Source: Planctomonas psychrotolerans (GTDB lineage: Bacteria; Actinomycetota; Actinomycetes; Actinomycetales; Microbacteriaceae). Taken from it: a stretch of 64,000 nucleotides of DNA. Position 1 is the stretch's first letter, and each line of letters opens with the position of its first letter. This document shows positions 1-8,396 of the stretch, piece by piece. The notes under the pieces were generated by a model, which ran no database searches, was not told the DNA's origin, and worked only from the letters and a program-made list of their open reading frames with translations. The stretch lies in contig NZ_SJEV01000001.1 of assembly GCF_008642235.1 (NCBI RefSeq), positions 2,498,400 through 2,562,399 of the forward strand, given 5' to 3'. Position numbers and translations under genes: made by a program.

Positions 1-55
1 AGCCTAGGCTCTGGCCGCTACGGTGGTGATTTCGGCAGCGTGCGAGGAGAAGTCC

Positions 56-847
56 ATGGGAAATAGCAGGAGGGTCGTCGTCACCGGCGCGAGCTCGGGC
101 ATCGGTGCGGCCACCGTTCGACTGTTCCGATCGCGAGGCTGGGATGTCGTGGGAGTCGCCCGGCGAGCCGACCGGCTCGAGGCGCTCGCCGACGAGACCG
201 GAGCCGAGTACTTCGTGGCCGACCTGACCGTCCAGGCCGAGGTGGACGCCCTGCGGGATCACCTCGCGTCGACCGGTGCCGTGCACGCTCTCGTGAACAA
301 CGCGGGAGGCGCGTTCGGCCTCGACTCCGTGGAGAACGGCAGCGTCGACGACTGGCAGCGCATGTTCGACGTGAACGTGCTCGCGGTCAAGCGCGTGACC
401 AGCGCGGTGCTGCCGCTGCTCCGTGCGGCGGCGGCGGACGGGGGCCACGCCGACATCCTCACCGTCACGTCGATCGCCGGGCATGTGGCCTACGAGGGTG
501 GTGGGGGGTACAACGCCGCCAAGTTCGCGGCGCACGCCCTCGTGGCGGTGCTGCGGCTCGAGCTGAACGGAGAGCCGATCCGGGTGCTCGAGGTGGCGCC
601 GGGACAGGTGCACACCGAGGAGTTCTCGCTCGTGCGCTTCGGCGGTGACCGCGAGCGGGCGGACGCCGTGTACCGCGACGTGCCCGACCCGCTCTCGGCC
701 GAGGACGTCGCCGAGGCGATCGTGCACGCGATCGAGCTTCCCGCGCATGTGAACCTCGACCTCGTGACGATCAAGCCGGTGGCGCAGGCCGCACCGCACA
801 AGCTCGCGAAGGGCGCGCTCGTGCCGCGGGACTCCGCCGCGAGCTGA
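56..847 (+). CDS. SDR family NAD(P)-dependent oxidoreductase
   Basis: A 263-residue classical short-chain dehydrogenase. The N-terminal Rossmann motif TGASSGIG lies at about residues 9-16, NNAGG follows the central strand, the catalytic Ser is in TSIAGHVAY, and the Tyr/Lys pair is in YNAAK. The family reduces or oxidises small carbonyl or alcohol substrates with NAD(P)(H) in the cytoplasm; the substrate cannot be told from sequence. I chose ATG 56 because GAGGAG at 44-49 sits 6 nt upstream and the glycine motif then falls at the usual distance. A GTG at 23 in the same frame adds 11 non-conserved residues. The upstream context lies mostly outside the window. Confidence 0.9.
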   Translation: MGNSRRVVVTGASSGIGAATVRLFRSRGWDVVGVARRADRLEALADETGAEYFVADLTVQAEVDALRDHLASTGAVHALVNNAGGAFGLDSVENGSVDDWQRMFDVNVLAVKRVTSAVLPLLRAAAADGGHADILTVTSIAGHVAYEGGGGYNAAKFAAHALVAVLRLELNGEPIRVLEVAPGQVHTEEFSLVRFGGDRERADAVYRDVPDPLSAEDVAEAIVHAIELPAHVNLDLVTIKPVAQAAPHKLAKGALVPRDSAAS

Positions 848-921
848 CCCCCGAGGCGGGGTTGCCGCGCCGTCACGGGCCACGCGGGCCGGAGGCACCG
901 CCTCACCGGGCATCCGTTCGC

Positions 922-927
922 TAGGGT
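922..927 (+). promoter_or_regulatory. -10 box for leaderless S51-peptidase gene
   Basis: TAGGGT ends 6 nt before the GTG at 934, so transcription should start at or next to the start codon. No Shine-Dalgarno sequence is present. Confidence 0.55.
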
Positions 928-933
928 CGAACG

Positions 934-1656
934 GTGAGCGTGCATTTGGTGGGTGGTGGCAGGAACGCGACGGTCTACGCGGACTTCGTGGCGGAGGCGG
1001 TAGACCGGGCGACGAGCGTCGGACGGGAGGGACCGGCTCGCATCGCGGTCGTGCTCGTGCACGACGGCGGCGGTGCGGAATTCTTCGACTGGTTCGCCGG
1101 CGCTCTGACCGGCTCGTCCGCCGCCGACGTGGAGTGCGTCCCGGTGCTGCTCGCCGAGGGCGACACCCTCGACCCCACCGCGCTCGCCGACACCGACGGC
1201 CTCCTGGTCGGCGGGGGACTCACGCCGGCCTACCGGTCAGGGCTCGCGCCCGCCTTCGGGGAGATCCGGCGCCTCGTGGCGTCCGGTGTGCCCTATTGCG
1301 GGATGTCGGCCGGAGCGGCGATCGCGGCCGAGCGCGCCATCGTGGGCGGCTGGCGCATCGGCGGCGTGGTCGTGTGCCCGGAGGAGACGGCGGAGGACCT
1401 GGACGAGGTGACCGTCGAGCAGGGCATCGGCCTGGTCGACGTGAGCATCGACGTGCATGCCGCCCAGTGGGGAACACTGACGCGGCTCATCGCGTCCACC
1501 GAAGCGGGCATCGTGCCCGGGGGCCTCGGCATCGACGAAGACACCGTGGTCATCGTGGGAGCGGGAGCGCTGCGGGTCGTCGGCGCGGGCAGTGCCTGGT
1601 CCGTCGTCCCGACGGAGACGGGCGTGAGCGTCAGTTCCGCCGCGGCGGGCGGATAG
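934..1656 (+). CDS. Peptidase S51 / cyanophycinase-like protein
   Basis: A 240-residue protein of the type 1 glutamine-amidotransferase-like S51 fold (dipeptidase E, cyanophycinase). The nucleophile elbow is CGMSAGA at about residues 125-131, with Ser as nucleophile, preceded by LLVGGGLTPAY. A later VDVHAAQWG segment would supply the His. Family members cleave aspartyl dipeptides or cyanophycin; neither substrate is proven here, and no cyanophycin synthetase is nearby. The GTG start follows a TAGGGT -10 box by 6 nt. The uracil-DNA glycosylase gene begins 3 nt after the stop, so the two are probably co-transcribed. Confidence 0.8.
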   Translation: MSVHLVGGGRNATVYADFVAEAVDRATSVGREGPARIAVVLVHDGGGAEFFDWFAGALTGSSAADVECVPVLLAEGDTLDPTALADTDGLLVGGGLTPAYRSGLAPAFGEIRRLVASGVPYCGMSAGAAIAAERAIVGGWRIGGVVVCPEETAEDLDEVTVEQGIGLVDVSIDVHAAQWGTLTRLIASTEAGIVPGGLGIDEDTVVIVGAGALRVVGAGSAWSVVPTETGVSVSSAAAGG

Positions 1657-1659
1657 CAC

Positions 1660-2367
1660 GTGGGGCCCGCATCGCTCGCCCAGTTGGCGGCGGATGGTCG
1701 AATGGATCCGGGCTGGGCGCGCGCCCTCGAACCGGCCTCCGGCACCATAGCCGCGCTCGGCGACTACCTCCGCGGCGAGGTCGCCGAGGGACGCGGGTAC
1801 CTCCCCGCTGGGCCACGGGTGCTCCGCGCCTTCTCCTACCCGCTCGACCGGGTGAAGGTGCTCGTGCTCGGGCAGGACCCGTACCCCACTCCCGGCCACT
1901 CCATCGGGCTCGCATTCGCGGTCGACCGCGCCGTGCGCCCCCTGCCGCGCAGTCTCGCGAACATCTACCGCGAACTGCAGGACGACCTGGGGGTGCCCGC
2001 GCCGCAGCACGGGGACCTCACCGCGTGGAGCGAGCAGGGGGTGCTGCTGCTCAACCGGGTGCTCACCGTGGAGCCGGGAGCGTCGGGGTCGCATCGCGGC
2101 AAAGGCTGGGAGACCGTCACCGAACTCGCCATCCGCGCGCTCGTTGCACGCCGACAGCCTCTCGTCGCAATCCTCTGGGGACGGGACGCGGCGAAGCTGC
2201 GACCGCTTCTCGGCGACACCCCGGTGATCGAGACCGCGCATCCGAGCCCGCTGTCGGCCAGCCGGGGATTCTTCGGGTCCCGTCCGTTCAGCCGGGTGAA
2301 CGCCGCCCTGGTGGAGCAGGGCGCGGAGCCGATCGACTGGACGCTGAGCGAGCCGGGCGACAACTAG
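1660..2367 (+). CDS. ung: Uracil-DNA glycosylase, family 1
   Basis: A 235-residue family-1 uracil-DNA glycosylase, which removes uracil from DNA at the start of base-excision repair. The catalytic Asp/water motif is [11 protein letters not shown] at about residues 69-79, followed by [12 protein letters not shown]. The DNA-intercalation loop is [18 protein letters not shown] near residue 190. The length is normal for the family. GTG 1660 is 3 nt after the upstream stop, which suggests translational coupling. Confidence 0.95.
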   Translation: MGPASLAQLAADGRMDPGWARALEPASGTIAALGDYLRGEVAEGRGYLPAGPRVLRAFSYPLDRVKVLVLGQDPYPTPGHSIGLAFAVDRAVRPLPRSLANIYRELQDDLGVPAPQHGDLTAWSEQGVLLLNRVLTVEPGASGSHRGKGWETVTELAIRALVARRQPLVAILWGRDAAKLRPLLGDTPVIETAHPSPLSASRGFFGSRPFSRVNAALVEQGAEPIDWTLSEPGDN

Positions 2368-2370
2368 AAT
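2365..2370 (+). promoter_or_regulatory. -10 box overlapping the ung stop codon
   Basis: TAGAAT overlaps the TAG stop of ung and ends 7 nt before ATG 2378. It should give the acetyltransferase gene its own leaderless transcript. Confidence 0.55.
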
Positions 2371-2377
2371 CCCGATC

Positions 2378-2956
2378 ATGCTGGAAGAGGAATACCAGGT
2401 GCGCCGCACGTTGCCCCGGCACCTGCGACCGCAGCCGGAACCCGAGCCGGACTTCGCGTTCACCATCCGCGACGCGGCGCGGGCGGACCTGCCGGACATC
2501 CGGGAGATCTACAACCTCTACGTGGCCAACAGCACGGTCACCTTCGACGAAGACCCCATGACGCTCGCCGCGTGGCGCAGCAAGTTCGACTACCTGCAGA
2601 AGCTCAACATGCCGTTCCTCGTCGCGGTGTCTCCCCGAGGCCAGGTGCTCGGCTATGCACTCGTCACGCCGTGGGCGCAGAAGAAGGCGTACCGCTTCAC
2701 CGTCGAGAACTCCATCTACCTGAGCCCGGCGGCCACCGGCAAGGGCCTCGGTCAGGCGCTGATGACGGAGCTGATCGTGCGGGCCAAGCAGGCGGGCCTC
2801 AAGGAGATCATCGCGGTGATCGCCGATCGCGGCGCCGAGGCGTCGATCCGCATGCACGAGCACTTCGGCTTCCGGGAGATCGGCCGGATGGGCCGGGTCG
2901 GGTTCAAGTTCGACCGCTGGCTCGGCACCATCATGATGCAGAAGTCGCTCAAGTAG
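2378..2956 (+). CDS. GNAT family N-acetyltransferase
   Basis: A 192-residue protein with a GNAT domain over about residues 28-190. It resembles the phosphinothricin-acetyltransferase branch: FTIRDAARADLPDIREIYN near the start, YLSPAATGKGLGQALM as the acetyl-CoA pyrophosphate-binding motif A, and SIRMHEHFGFREIGRMG at the C-terminal end. It transfers acetyl from acetyl-CoA to an amine; the substrate is unknown and drug resistance should not be assumed. The first 27 residues are charged and specific to this protein. It is expected to be leaderless from the TAGAAT box inside the ung stop. Confidence 0.85.
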   Translation: MLEEEYQVRRTLPRHLRPQPEPEPDFAFTIRDAARADLPDIREIYNLYVANSTVTFDEDPMTLAAWRSKFDYLQKLNMPFLVAVSPRGQVLGYALVTPWAQKKAYRFTVENSIYLSPAATGKGLGQALMTELIVRAKQAGLKEIIAVIADRGAEASIRMHEHFGFREIGRMGRVGFKFDRWLGTIMMQKSLK

Positions 2957-3104
2957 CCATTTCCGCACTCAGGTAACAATTGGCTGGGAGACTGCACCGG
3001 TCGGCGCATGCCCGGGTGCCCGTCGTTAGCGTGGAGACAACGTCCCAGGTCGACGCTCCTCGAAGTCGAGGTTCCGATCCAGGATGATGTACTGAAACAC
3101 AAAT

Positions 3105-3148
3105 CGAGGCCGGCTGACCGCTTTTCATTCGAGCGGATGCCGGCCTCG
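3105..3148 (-). terminator. Rho-independent terminator of the gntR-ABC operon
   Basis: The arms CGAGGCCGGC (3105-3114) and GCCGGCCTCG (3139-3148) are a perfect 10-bp inverted repeat. An inner CCGCT/AGCGG stem extends it. On the minus strand it is followed by a T-rich stretch, ATTTGTGTTT. It starts 33 nt past the permease stop. The preceding 3149-3190 segment carries an imperfect ~16-nt repeat built on AACTGAT. Confidence 0.75.
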
Positions 3149-3181
3149 TCCAGTTCTTGACTGGATCAGTTCTGCACTGAA

Positions 3182-3979
3182 TCAGTTCTTCGGCGTCGCC
3201 CGCCGGAGGACGAAGAACCCGGTGACGGCGGCGACCGCCGTGGGGACGAGCGACCAGCTGGCGACCCCCACCACGCCGTTCGTGGAGAACCAGTTCCCGA
3301 CAGCGGGCCAGCTGTCCGTGTAGGTGACGAGGGCGGCCAGTCCGACCACGAGGATGAGCGACACCACCCAGAACACGATCATGCCGTTCATGCGCCAGCG
3401 CATGTAGATGGTGGCCACCGCGGCTCCGATGAAGAAGAAGAACAGCAGGCCCGCGAAGGGGATCCACAGTCGCGGAGCCACCTCTCCGTTGCCGAAGTAG
3501 ATGCTCGTGAACATGTGACCGCCGAGGCCCCAGCCATTCGTGGCCTCCTCGAGGAGGGACAGCGCGGCGAGCACGATCGACCAGGCGAGCGCCAGCAGCA
3601 CGAACAGCAGCGATGTGCCGAGGTAGTAGTCGCGCCGCGTCACGCTGTACCCCAGCGCGAACGGGAACGTGACCGTGATCGCCTGCACGGCCACCACCAT
3701 CATGTAGACGAAGATGAACAGCGCGGCCCCGCTGTACTGGGTGCCCTCGATCGCCTCGGGTGCGTCGGCGCCCGCTGCGCGGGTGATGATGACCCAGATG
3801 GCGAGGTTGGCCAGGAAGATGACGCCCAGGATGATTCCGGGCGTGACCAGCATCGCCCAGGTGTTGGTGAGATGCAGCCGGACGACGTTCCACACGCGGC
3901 TCATCGGATGTCCTTTCGACAGGCGCGCCGGAGCGCGGGAGGGGGAGGGGGTGACGGGGAGGCCGGTCACGGCGGTCAT
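3182..3979 (-). CDS. ABC-2 type membrane permease-like protein
   Basis: A 265-residue integral membrane protein with about six hydrophobic segments (for example MLVTPGIILGVIFLANLAIW, ALFIFVYMMVVAVQAITV and FAGLLFFFFIGAAVATIY). It is the membrane partner of the adjacent ATPase, probably an exporter or bacteriocin/antibiotic-stress type transporter as in YtrA-regulated operons. The start at 3979 overlaps the ATPase stop in an ATGA, with AGGTGAG just upstream. ATG 3904 (MSRVWNVV) also has a good AAAGGA site 7 nt upstream and would drop a Pro/Ser-rich 25-residue leader, so the start is undecided. The substrate is unknown. Confidence 0.8.
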   Translation of the reverse strand: MTAVTGLPVTPSPSRAPARLSKGHPMSRVWNVVRLHLTNTWAMLVTPGIILGVIFLANLAIWVIITRAAGADAPEAIEGTQYSGAALFIFVYMMVVAVQAITVTFPFALGYSVTRRDYYLGTSLLFVLLALAWSIVLAALSLLEEATNGWGLGGHMFTSIYFGNGEVAPRLWIPFAGLLFFFFIGAAVATIYMRWRMNGMIVFWVVSLILVVGLAALVTYTDSWPAVGNWFSTNGVVGVASWSLVPTAVAAVTGFFVLRRATPKN

Positions 3980-4884
3980 GCGCTCACCTCGAATGCTGCC
4001 GAGCCCGCGTGCGTGCGGTGCACGACCAGTTGCTGGAGCGACACGGGGGACAGTTCGAGCCCGGCTTCCAGAGCGGCGCGCCGTTCGGCGTCGTCGAGTC
4101 GACCGACGGTGACGGAGGCGAGGCCGCCGACGCCGTCGCGATGGAGCACTTCGCGGTCGGCGACGAACGCATCCACCACCCGGCGCATCCCGACGACCGT
4201 GGTGGCGGAGCCGCGCAGGTCGTCGGCGGCCGAGTCGATCAGGATGCGACCCTCGTCGATGACGATGACGTGCTCGAGGAGGTTCGCCACCTCGTCGATG
4301 AGGTGCGTGGACAGCACGACGGTTCGCGGGTGATCCGCGTAGTCCTCCAGCAGCCGGTCGTAGAACGTCTGCCGGGCGACCGCGTCGAGTCCGAGGTACG
4401 GCTCGTCGAAGAAGGTGAGCGGCGCCCGGGAGGCGAGGCCCACGATCACACCGATGGCGGACAGTTGGCCCCGGGACAGCTTCTTGATGGGTCGACGCGT
4501 CGGCAGCCGGAAGTCGGCGATGAGGCGCTCGGCGAAGTCGGCGTCCCAGTTCTCGAAGAAGTGGGGAGCGCTCGCGAACACGTGCTTGACGCGCCAGTCC
4601 TCCGGGTACTTCTGGCTCTCCTTGATGAAGCACACGTGGCGCAGTACGCCGGCGTTCTCCATCGGTGTCTCGCCGAACACCCGCACGTCGCCGTGCGTGG
4701 GGAAGTCCTGCGCGGTGATGAGCTGCATCAGCGTGGTCTTCCCCGCGCCGTTGCGGCCGAGGAGACCGTGGATCTTGTCGCGGGTGATGGTGACGTCGAC
4801 CGAGTCGAGTGCCGTGAACGAGCCGAAGCGCTTGGTGAGGCCGCTCACGTGCACCACGGCGTCCGGCGCGATGGGGTGCGTCAT
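3976..4884 (-). CDS. ABC transporter ATP-binding protein
   Basis: A 302-residue ABC ATPase. Walker A is GRNGAGKTT near residue 43, the signature is the variant LSRGQLS, Walker B is LTFFDEPYLGLD, and the H-loop is in STHLIDEV. The C-terminal third, after about residue 215, is not part of the core and may contact the permease. It overlaps both neighbours by 4 nt (ATGA), so the three proteins are made in a coupled set. It powers the adjacent membrane protein from the cytoplasmic face. The ligand is not recognisable. Confidence 0.92.
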   Translation of the reverse strand: MTHPIAPDAVVHVSGLTKRFGSFTALDSVDVTITRDKIHGLLGRNGAGKTTLMQLITAQDFPTHGDVRVFGETPMENAGVLRHVCFIKESQKYPEDWRVKHVFASAPHFFENWDADFAERLIADFRLPTRRPIKKLSRGQLSAIGVIVGLASRAPLTFFDEPYLGLDAVARQTFYDRLLEDYADHPRTVVLSTHLIDEVANLLEHVIVIDEGRILIDSAADDLRGSATTVVGMRRVVDAFVADREVLHRDGVGGLASVTVGRLDDAERRAALEAGLELSPVSLQQLVVHRTHAGSAAFEVSA

Positions 4885-5243
4885 GGCTGTGTTCCTTCCG
4901 TGCGGATCATGTCTGTCAGTTGGTCGGTGGTGATGCTGAGCTTCGCCGCTTCGGCGAGCAGGGGTTCGAGGTACTCGGCACGGAACTCACCGCGCCGCTT
5001 GGCGAGCAGACGCTCGCGCGCGCCGGCGGCGACGAACATTCCGATGCCGCGCTTCTTGTAGAGCGTCCCGTCCTCCACCAGCCGGTTGACGCCCTTGCCT
5101 GCGGTAGCCGGATTGATGCGGTAGAACGCAGCGAACTCGTTCGTGGACGGAACCTGGGTCTCCTCCTCGATGGCGCCGTCGATGACGTCGTTCTCGATCT
5201 GTTCGGCGATCTGGACGAAGATCGGCTTGCCTTCTTCGATCAC
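4881..5243 (-). CDS. GntR family transcriptional regulator, YtrA type
   Basis: A 120-residue regulator. The winged HTH covers about residues 5-75 (QIAEQIENDVIDGAIEEETQ, then PSTNEFAAFYRINPATAGKG as helices 2-3, then a wing RGIGMFV). The short alpha-helical tail is typical of the YtrA subfamily, which usually represses the ABC operon it heads. It is the first gene of the gntR-ATPase-permease operon, and its stop overlaps the ATPase start. A 26-bp imperfect palindrome covers its own -10 region, so autorepression is likely. The inducer is unknown; in known YtrA systems it is often a cell-wall-acting compound. Confidence 0.9.
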   Translation of the reverse strand: MIEEGKPIFVQIAEQIENDVIDGAIEEETQVPSTNEFAAFYRINPATAGKGVNRLVEDGTLYKKRGIGMFVAAGARERLLAKRRGEFRAEYLEPLLAEAAKLSITTDQLTDMIRTEGTQP

Positions 5244-5294
5244 GGAGGCCTCCTCTGCGGTGCCCGTTGGGGCCCGAGCCGGTGGCGGGCTCGG

Positions 5295-5340
5295 TGGTTA
5301 GTTACAGGAGTAGTTAACCAACCCACGCGAGAGGTGTCAA
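5295..5340 (-). promoter_or_regulatory. Promoter and operator palindrome of the gntR-ABC operon
   Basis: On the minus strand, -35 TTGACA (5340-5335) and -10 TTAACT (5317-5312) are 17 bp apart. A 26-bp imperfect palindrome at 5295-5320 covers the -10: the outer TGGTTA/TAACCA arms are perfect, and 9 of 11 positions pair overall. This is the expected arrangement for repression by the GntR protein encoded just downstream. The same ~130-bp region holds the amidase promoter. Confidence 0.75.
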
Positions 5341-5361
5341 GGCTTCCCTGCGACGAAGTCG

Positions 5362-5367
5362 TAGGCT
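5362..5367 (+). promoter_or_regulatory. -10 box for leaderless amidase gene
   Basis: TAGGCT ends 6 nt before ATG 5374 and no ribosome-binding site is visible. Confidence 0.55.
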
Positions 5368-5373
5368 CGACGG

Positions 5374-6801
5374 ATGTTCGAATTGCACCACCTGAGCGCC
5401 CAGGAGCAGTGGGACTGGCTGCAACGCGGCGAGGTGTCTCCCGAGGAGCTCGTTCAGCACTACCTGCAACGGATCGCACGTCTGGACGGTGATCTCGGCG
5501 CCTTCCTCACGGTGACGGCCGACGCCGCTCTGCAGCGCGCCCGGGACCTGCCGGCGTCGTCGTCCCGCACGGCGGTGCTCTGGGGTCTTCCCTTCGCTGA
5601 CAAGGACCTGACGCGCCGCGCCGGCGTGCGCACGACATTCGGCTCGCGGCTGTTCGAGAGCTTCGTCCCCGACGACAGCGACGAGCTTGCAATGGTGCTC
5701 GACGGGGCCGGAGCGGTCAGCCTCGGCAAGACCAACGTCCCCGAGTTCGGACTGCCGTCGTACACGGAGAATCTTGTCGCCCCGCCGGCGCGGAATCCGT
5801 ACGACCGGACGCGCGGCGCGGGGGGCTCGAGCGGCGGCGCGGCCGTCGCGGTGGCCGCTGGCCTGCTGCCCTTCGCCCCCGGGTCGGATGGCGGAGGGTC
5901 GGTACGCATCCCCGCCGCGGCGACCGGGCTCGTGGGCCTCAAGCCGACGCGCGGGCTCATCCCGGCCGGTACCGGCATCGACAAGCTCGGCGGACTGGTG
6001 GTGCCGGGGCCGCTCGCCCGCACGGTGGCGGACGCGGCGATGCTGCTCGAGGGGATGCTGGGCCGGGTCAACGGACGCGTGCCGCATCCCTTCACGTTGC
6101 GCGCTCCCGAAGACCGCTCCGGTTCCCTGCTCGGATCCGCGGTGCGCGGCGAGGGGCGGTACTCGCTCGGAGTCATGACCACGTCGCCCTGGGACGACGC
6201 CTACGACATCGCGCTGTCGGCCGACGCGCTCGCCGCACTCGACACCGCTGTGTCCGAGTTCGCCGCGATGGGCCACGGGATGGAACAGGTCGCCCTGCGA
6301 CCCGACGACACCTACGCGCCGGCGTTCCGCACCCTCTGGCAGGCCGGAGCCGCGGGCATCCCGGCCGAGGGCCAGGAGCTCGAGCGGCTGGAACCGCTCA
6401 CCCGCTGGCTGGTGCGGCGCGGGCGGGAGCTCTCCGCGCGGCAGCTCGCCGAGGCGCTCGCCGCGCTGACCGCGTACGAGCGCAGCGTGCTCGGCCAGTT
6501 CGCCCACGTCGACGCCGTGCTCACGCCCGCGCTCGCTCTTCCGCCCCGGCCGATCGGCTGGTACGACGCGGAGGACGCGGAACGGAACTTCGCGCAGCAG
6601 GTGCAGTACACGCCCTTCACGTCGTTCGCCAATGTGACCGGCCTTCCGGCGATCAGTCTGCCGGTATCGGTGACCGAGGACGGCCTGCCCATGGGCGTGC
6701 AGCTGGTGGGTCGCCCCGGCGGAGAGGCGACACTTCTCTCGCTCGGCGCGCAACTCGAGCGGCGCCTGCGCTGGCAGCGGCGGCATCCGCCCGTCTGGTG
6801 A
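5374..6801 (+). CDS. Amidase (amidase-signature family)
   Basis: A 475-residue amidase-signature enzyme that hydrolyses an amide to acid and ammonia through a Ser-cisSer-Lys triad. The Lys is in PFADKDL near residue 77. The Gly/Ser signature GAGGSSGGAAVAVAAG lies at about 149-164, with the second Ser in GSDGGGSVRIPA. The length is normal. The C-terminal NVTGLPAISLPV segment is also typical. The physiological amide is unknown. It is not GatA by context, because gatB and gatC are absent. It is divergent from gntR and convergent with the lipoprotein gene. Confidence 0.9.
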   Translation: MFELHHLSAQEQWDWLQRGEVSPEELVQHYLQRIARLDGDLGAFLTVTADAALQRARDLPASSSRTAVLWGLPFADKDLTRRAGVRTTFGSRLFESFVPDDSDELAMVLDGAGAVSLGKTNVPEFGLPSYTENLVAPPARNPYDRTRGAGGSSGGAAVAVAAGLLPFAPGSDGGGSVRIPAAATGLVGLKPTRGLIPAGTGIDKLGGLVVPGPLARTVADAAMLLEGMLGRVNGRVPHPFTLRAPEDRSGSLLGSAVRGEGRYSLGVMTTSPWDDAYDIALSADALAALDTAVSEFAAMGHGMEQVALRPDDTYAPAFRTLWQAGAAGIPAEGQELERLEPLTRWLVRRGRELSARQLAEALAALTAYERSVLGQFAHVDAVLTPALALPPRPIGWYDAEDAERNFAQQVQYTPFTSFANVTGLPAISLPVSVTEDGLPMGVQLVGRPGGEATLLSLGAQLERRLRWQRRHPPVW

Positions 6802-6820
6802 TGCTCAGCCCGCCCGCGGC

Positions 6821-7444
6821 TCAGTCGATGAGCTCAGCACGCACCCGGTCGCGCCACTCCTGGTGGAGACCGTAGTACCAGGCGTCCGGGGTGATCACGT
6901 AGGCCTCGTCGTAGCCGAGCACGTTGCCGGCGGGCTCGCGGTAGACCGTGTCGGCACCCTCGGCCGTTGGGGCAAATCCCCGGGCCTCGAGTTCGGCGCG
7001 GGCCTCGGCCGCCTGCGCCTCGGTGAGCGGCGAATAGGCGCGCACGTCCACATTGTCGGTTCTCTCGTAGCCCCAGAGGCAGGCGAGTCCGCCGAAGCGG
7101 AAGAACAGCCGAAGCGGGCTGTTCTCCTCCTCCACCTTCTGCTGATAGTCGTCGAGCAGGGTGACGCCCTCGGGGAGCGGGCGCGAGCGCTCCTCGTCGG
7201 AGAGCAGCGCGTCGCAAGTGAGCGCCGCGGCCGGGTCGCCGGTCGGGGTGGCGCTCGGCTCGGTGGGTTCCGGTGCGGGCGTCGGTTCGGGGGTGGCGGT
7301 CGGGGTGCTCGGGGCGGCCGTCGGGGTGGGGGCGGCGTCGGTGGTCGGGGGAGGCGTCGTGTCGCCGTCGCTCGTGCATCCGGTGAGCAGGAGACCGGCG
7401 AGGATGGCGAGAGTCGGGACCGGAAGGGATGCGGAGCGGGTCAT
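6821..7444 (-). CDS. Lipoprotein with Thr/Pro-rich stalk
   Basis: A 207-residue predicted lipoprotein. The signal sequence ends in the lipobox LLTGC, so Cys near residue 22 would be lipidated. A Pro/Thr/Ala/Glu-rich spacer follows to about residue 70, then a ~135-residue domain with two Cys (LTCDALLS and LACLWGYE) that may form a disulfide. I chose ATG 7444 because an in-frame start 33 nt upstream only adds an Arg-rich non-signal segment. The same architecture recurs in the lipoprotein at 51720-52394. The function is unknown and no enzyme motif is visible. It is convergent with the amidase gene, with a gap of 19 nt. Confidence 0.8.
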   Translation of the reverse strand: MTRSASLPVPTLAILAGLLLTGCTSDGDTTPPPTTDAAPTPTAAPSTPTATPEPTPAPEPTEPSATPTGDPAAALTCDALLSDEERSRPLPEGVTLLDDYQQKVEEENSPLRLFFRFGGLACLWGYERTDNVDVRAYSPLTEAQAAEARAELEARGFAPTAEGADTVYREPAGNVLGYDEAYVITPDAWYYGLHQEWRDRVRAELID

Positions 7445-7555
7445 GAGATGTCTTTCGGGAAGTCGGCGGGGGCGCACTCAGGTTACTGTCGGCGGACGCG
7501 CCGATCGCCCGCGCGGAGGCACCGTTACCGGATCGTTCACCGGGCCGATCCGAGG

Positions 7556-8296
7556 TCAGCCGGTCAGCCCCAGTGTGCCGTTGACGATGGCGGCGACGGC
7601 GCCGGCGAACGCGATGACGAGCACCGCGCCCCGGGCTCTGCGCGCGCTCACCCGCTTAGCGACGAGCTCGCCCACGGTGATGCCGGCGAAGAGCGCCGCG
7701 ATGATGCTCAGCCACATCCACGCCTCCAGCTCGGGCCACGACCCCGGCGCCACCAGGAGCTTGGTCAGGAGCGACAGGCTCGCGATGGTGAAGAAGTACG
7801 GCTGCAGCGTGGCGGCGAACGCGGCCTGCGGCCATCGGCTGATCACGGCGTAGATGCTGACCGCCGGTCCGCCGATGCCGGCGGCGGCGTTCATGAACCC
7901 GGAGCTCGCGCCGAGGGCGGCGAGCAGTCCGCGCCCGTCGGCCACCACGCTCGCCCGGCTGAGGAGCAGCGACGTGCTGAGGGCGAGCAGGAGCAGCACG
8001 CCGATGCCGATCTCCAGGGCGGCGTCGGGCAGGACGGCGGCGAGGATGCCGCCCGGCACGATGCCGACCATCGCCGACACGGCGAGCCAGCGGAACCGCC
8101 ACCAGTCGACCGAGCGCCAGACGCGCGAGAGGATCAGACCGGACGACACCGCGCCGCAGAGGTTAACGATCATCACGCCGTCGAAGGGGCCGAGCAGCAC
8201 GACCAGCAGCGGCGCCACGATGAGCGCGAACCCCATGCCGGTGACCCGCTGGGTGATCGCGCCCAGGAGTACCGACGCGAGCACGAAGCCGAACAC
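7556..8296 (-). CDS. TauE/SafE family sulfite-exporter-like permease
   Basis: A 246-residue integral membrane protein with about seven to eight hydrophobic helices. It has the two-half TauE/SafE pattern: GAITQRVTGMGFALIVAPLL in the first half and GASSGFMNAAAGIGGPAVSI in the second. Family members move sulfite, sulfoacetate or other organic anions across the membrane; the substrate is not deducible. It stands alone between the lipoprotein and the flavoprotein genes on the same strand. Confidence 0.88.
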   Translation of the reverse strand: MFGFVLASVLLGAITQRVTGMGFALIVAPLLVVLLGPFDGVMIVNLCGAVSSGLILSRVWRSVDWWRFRWLAVSAMVGIVPGGILAAVLPDAALEIGIGVLLLLALSTSLLLSRASVVADGRGLLAALGASSGFMNAAAGIGGPAVSIYAVISRWPQAAFAATLQPYFFTIASLSLLTKLLVAPGSWPELEAWMWLSIIAALFAGITVGELVAKRVSARRARGAVLVIAFAGAVAAIVNGTLGLTG

Positions 8297-8396
8297 GGTC
8301 CCTCAGCGGGTCGCGCGGTGGAGGGCGGGCATTGGTCCATTGTGGACCAGCGGCACCCGATCCCCGGACGACCGGCCGCCCGGATCTGCGCCGCCG

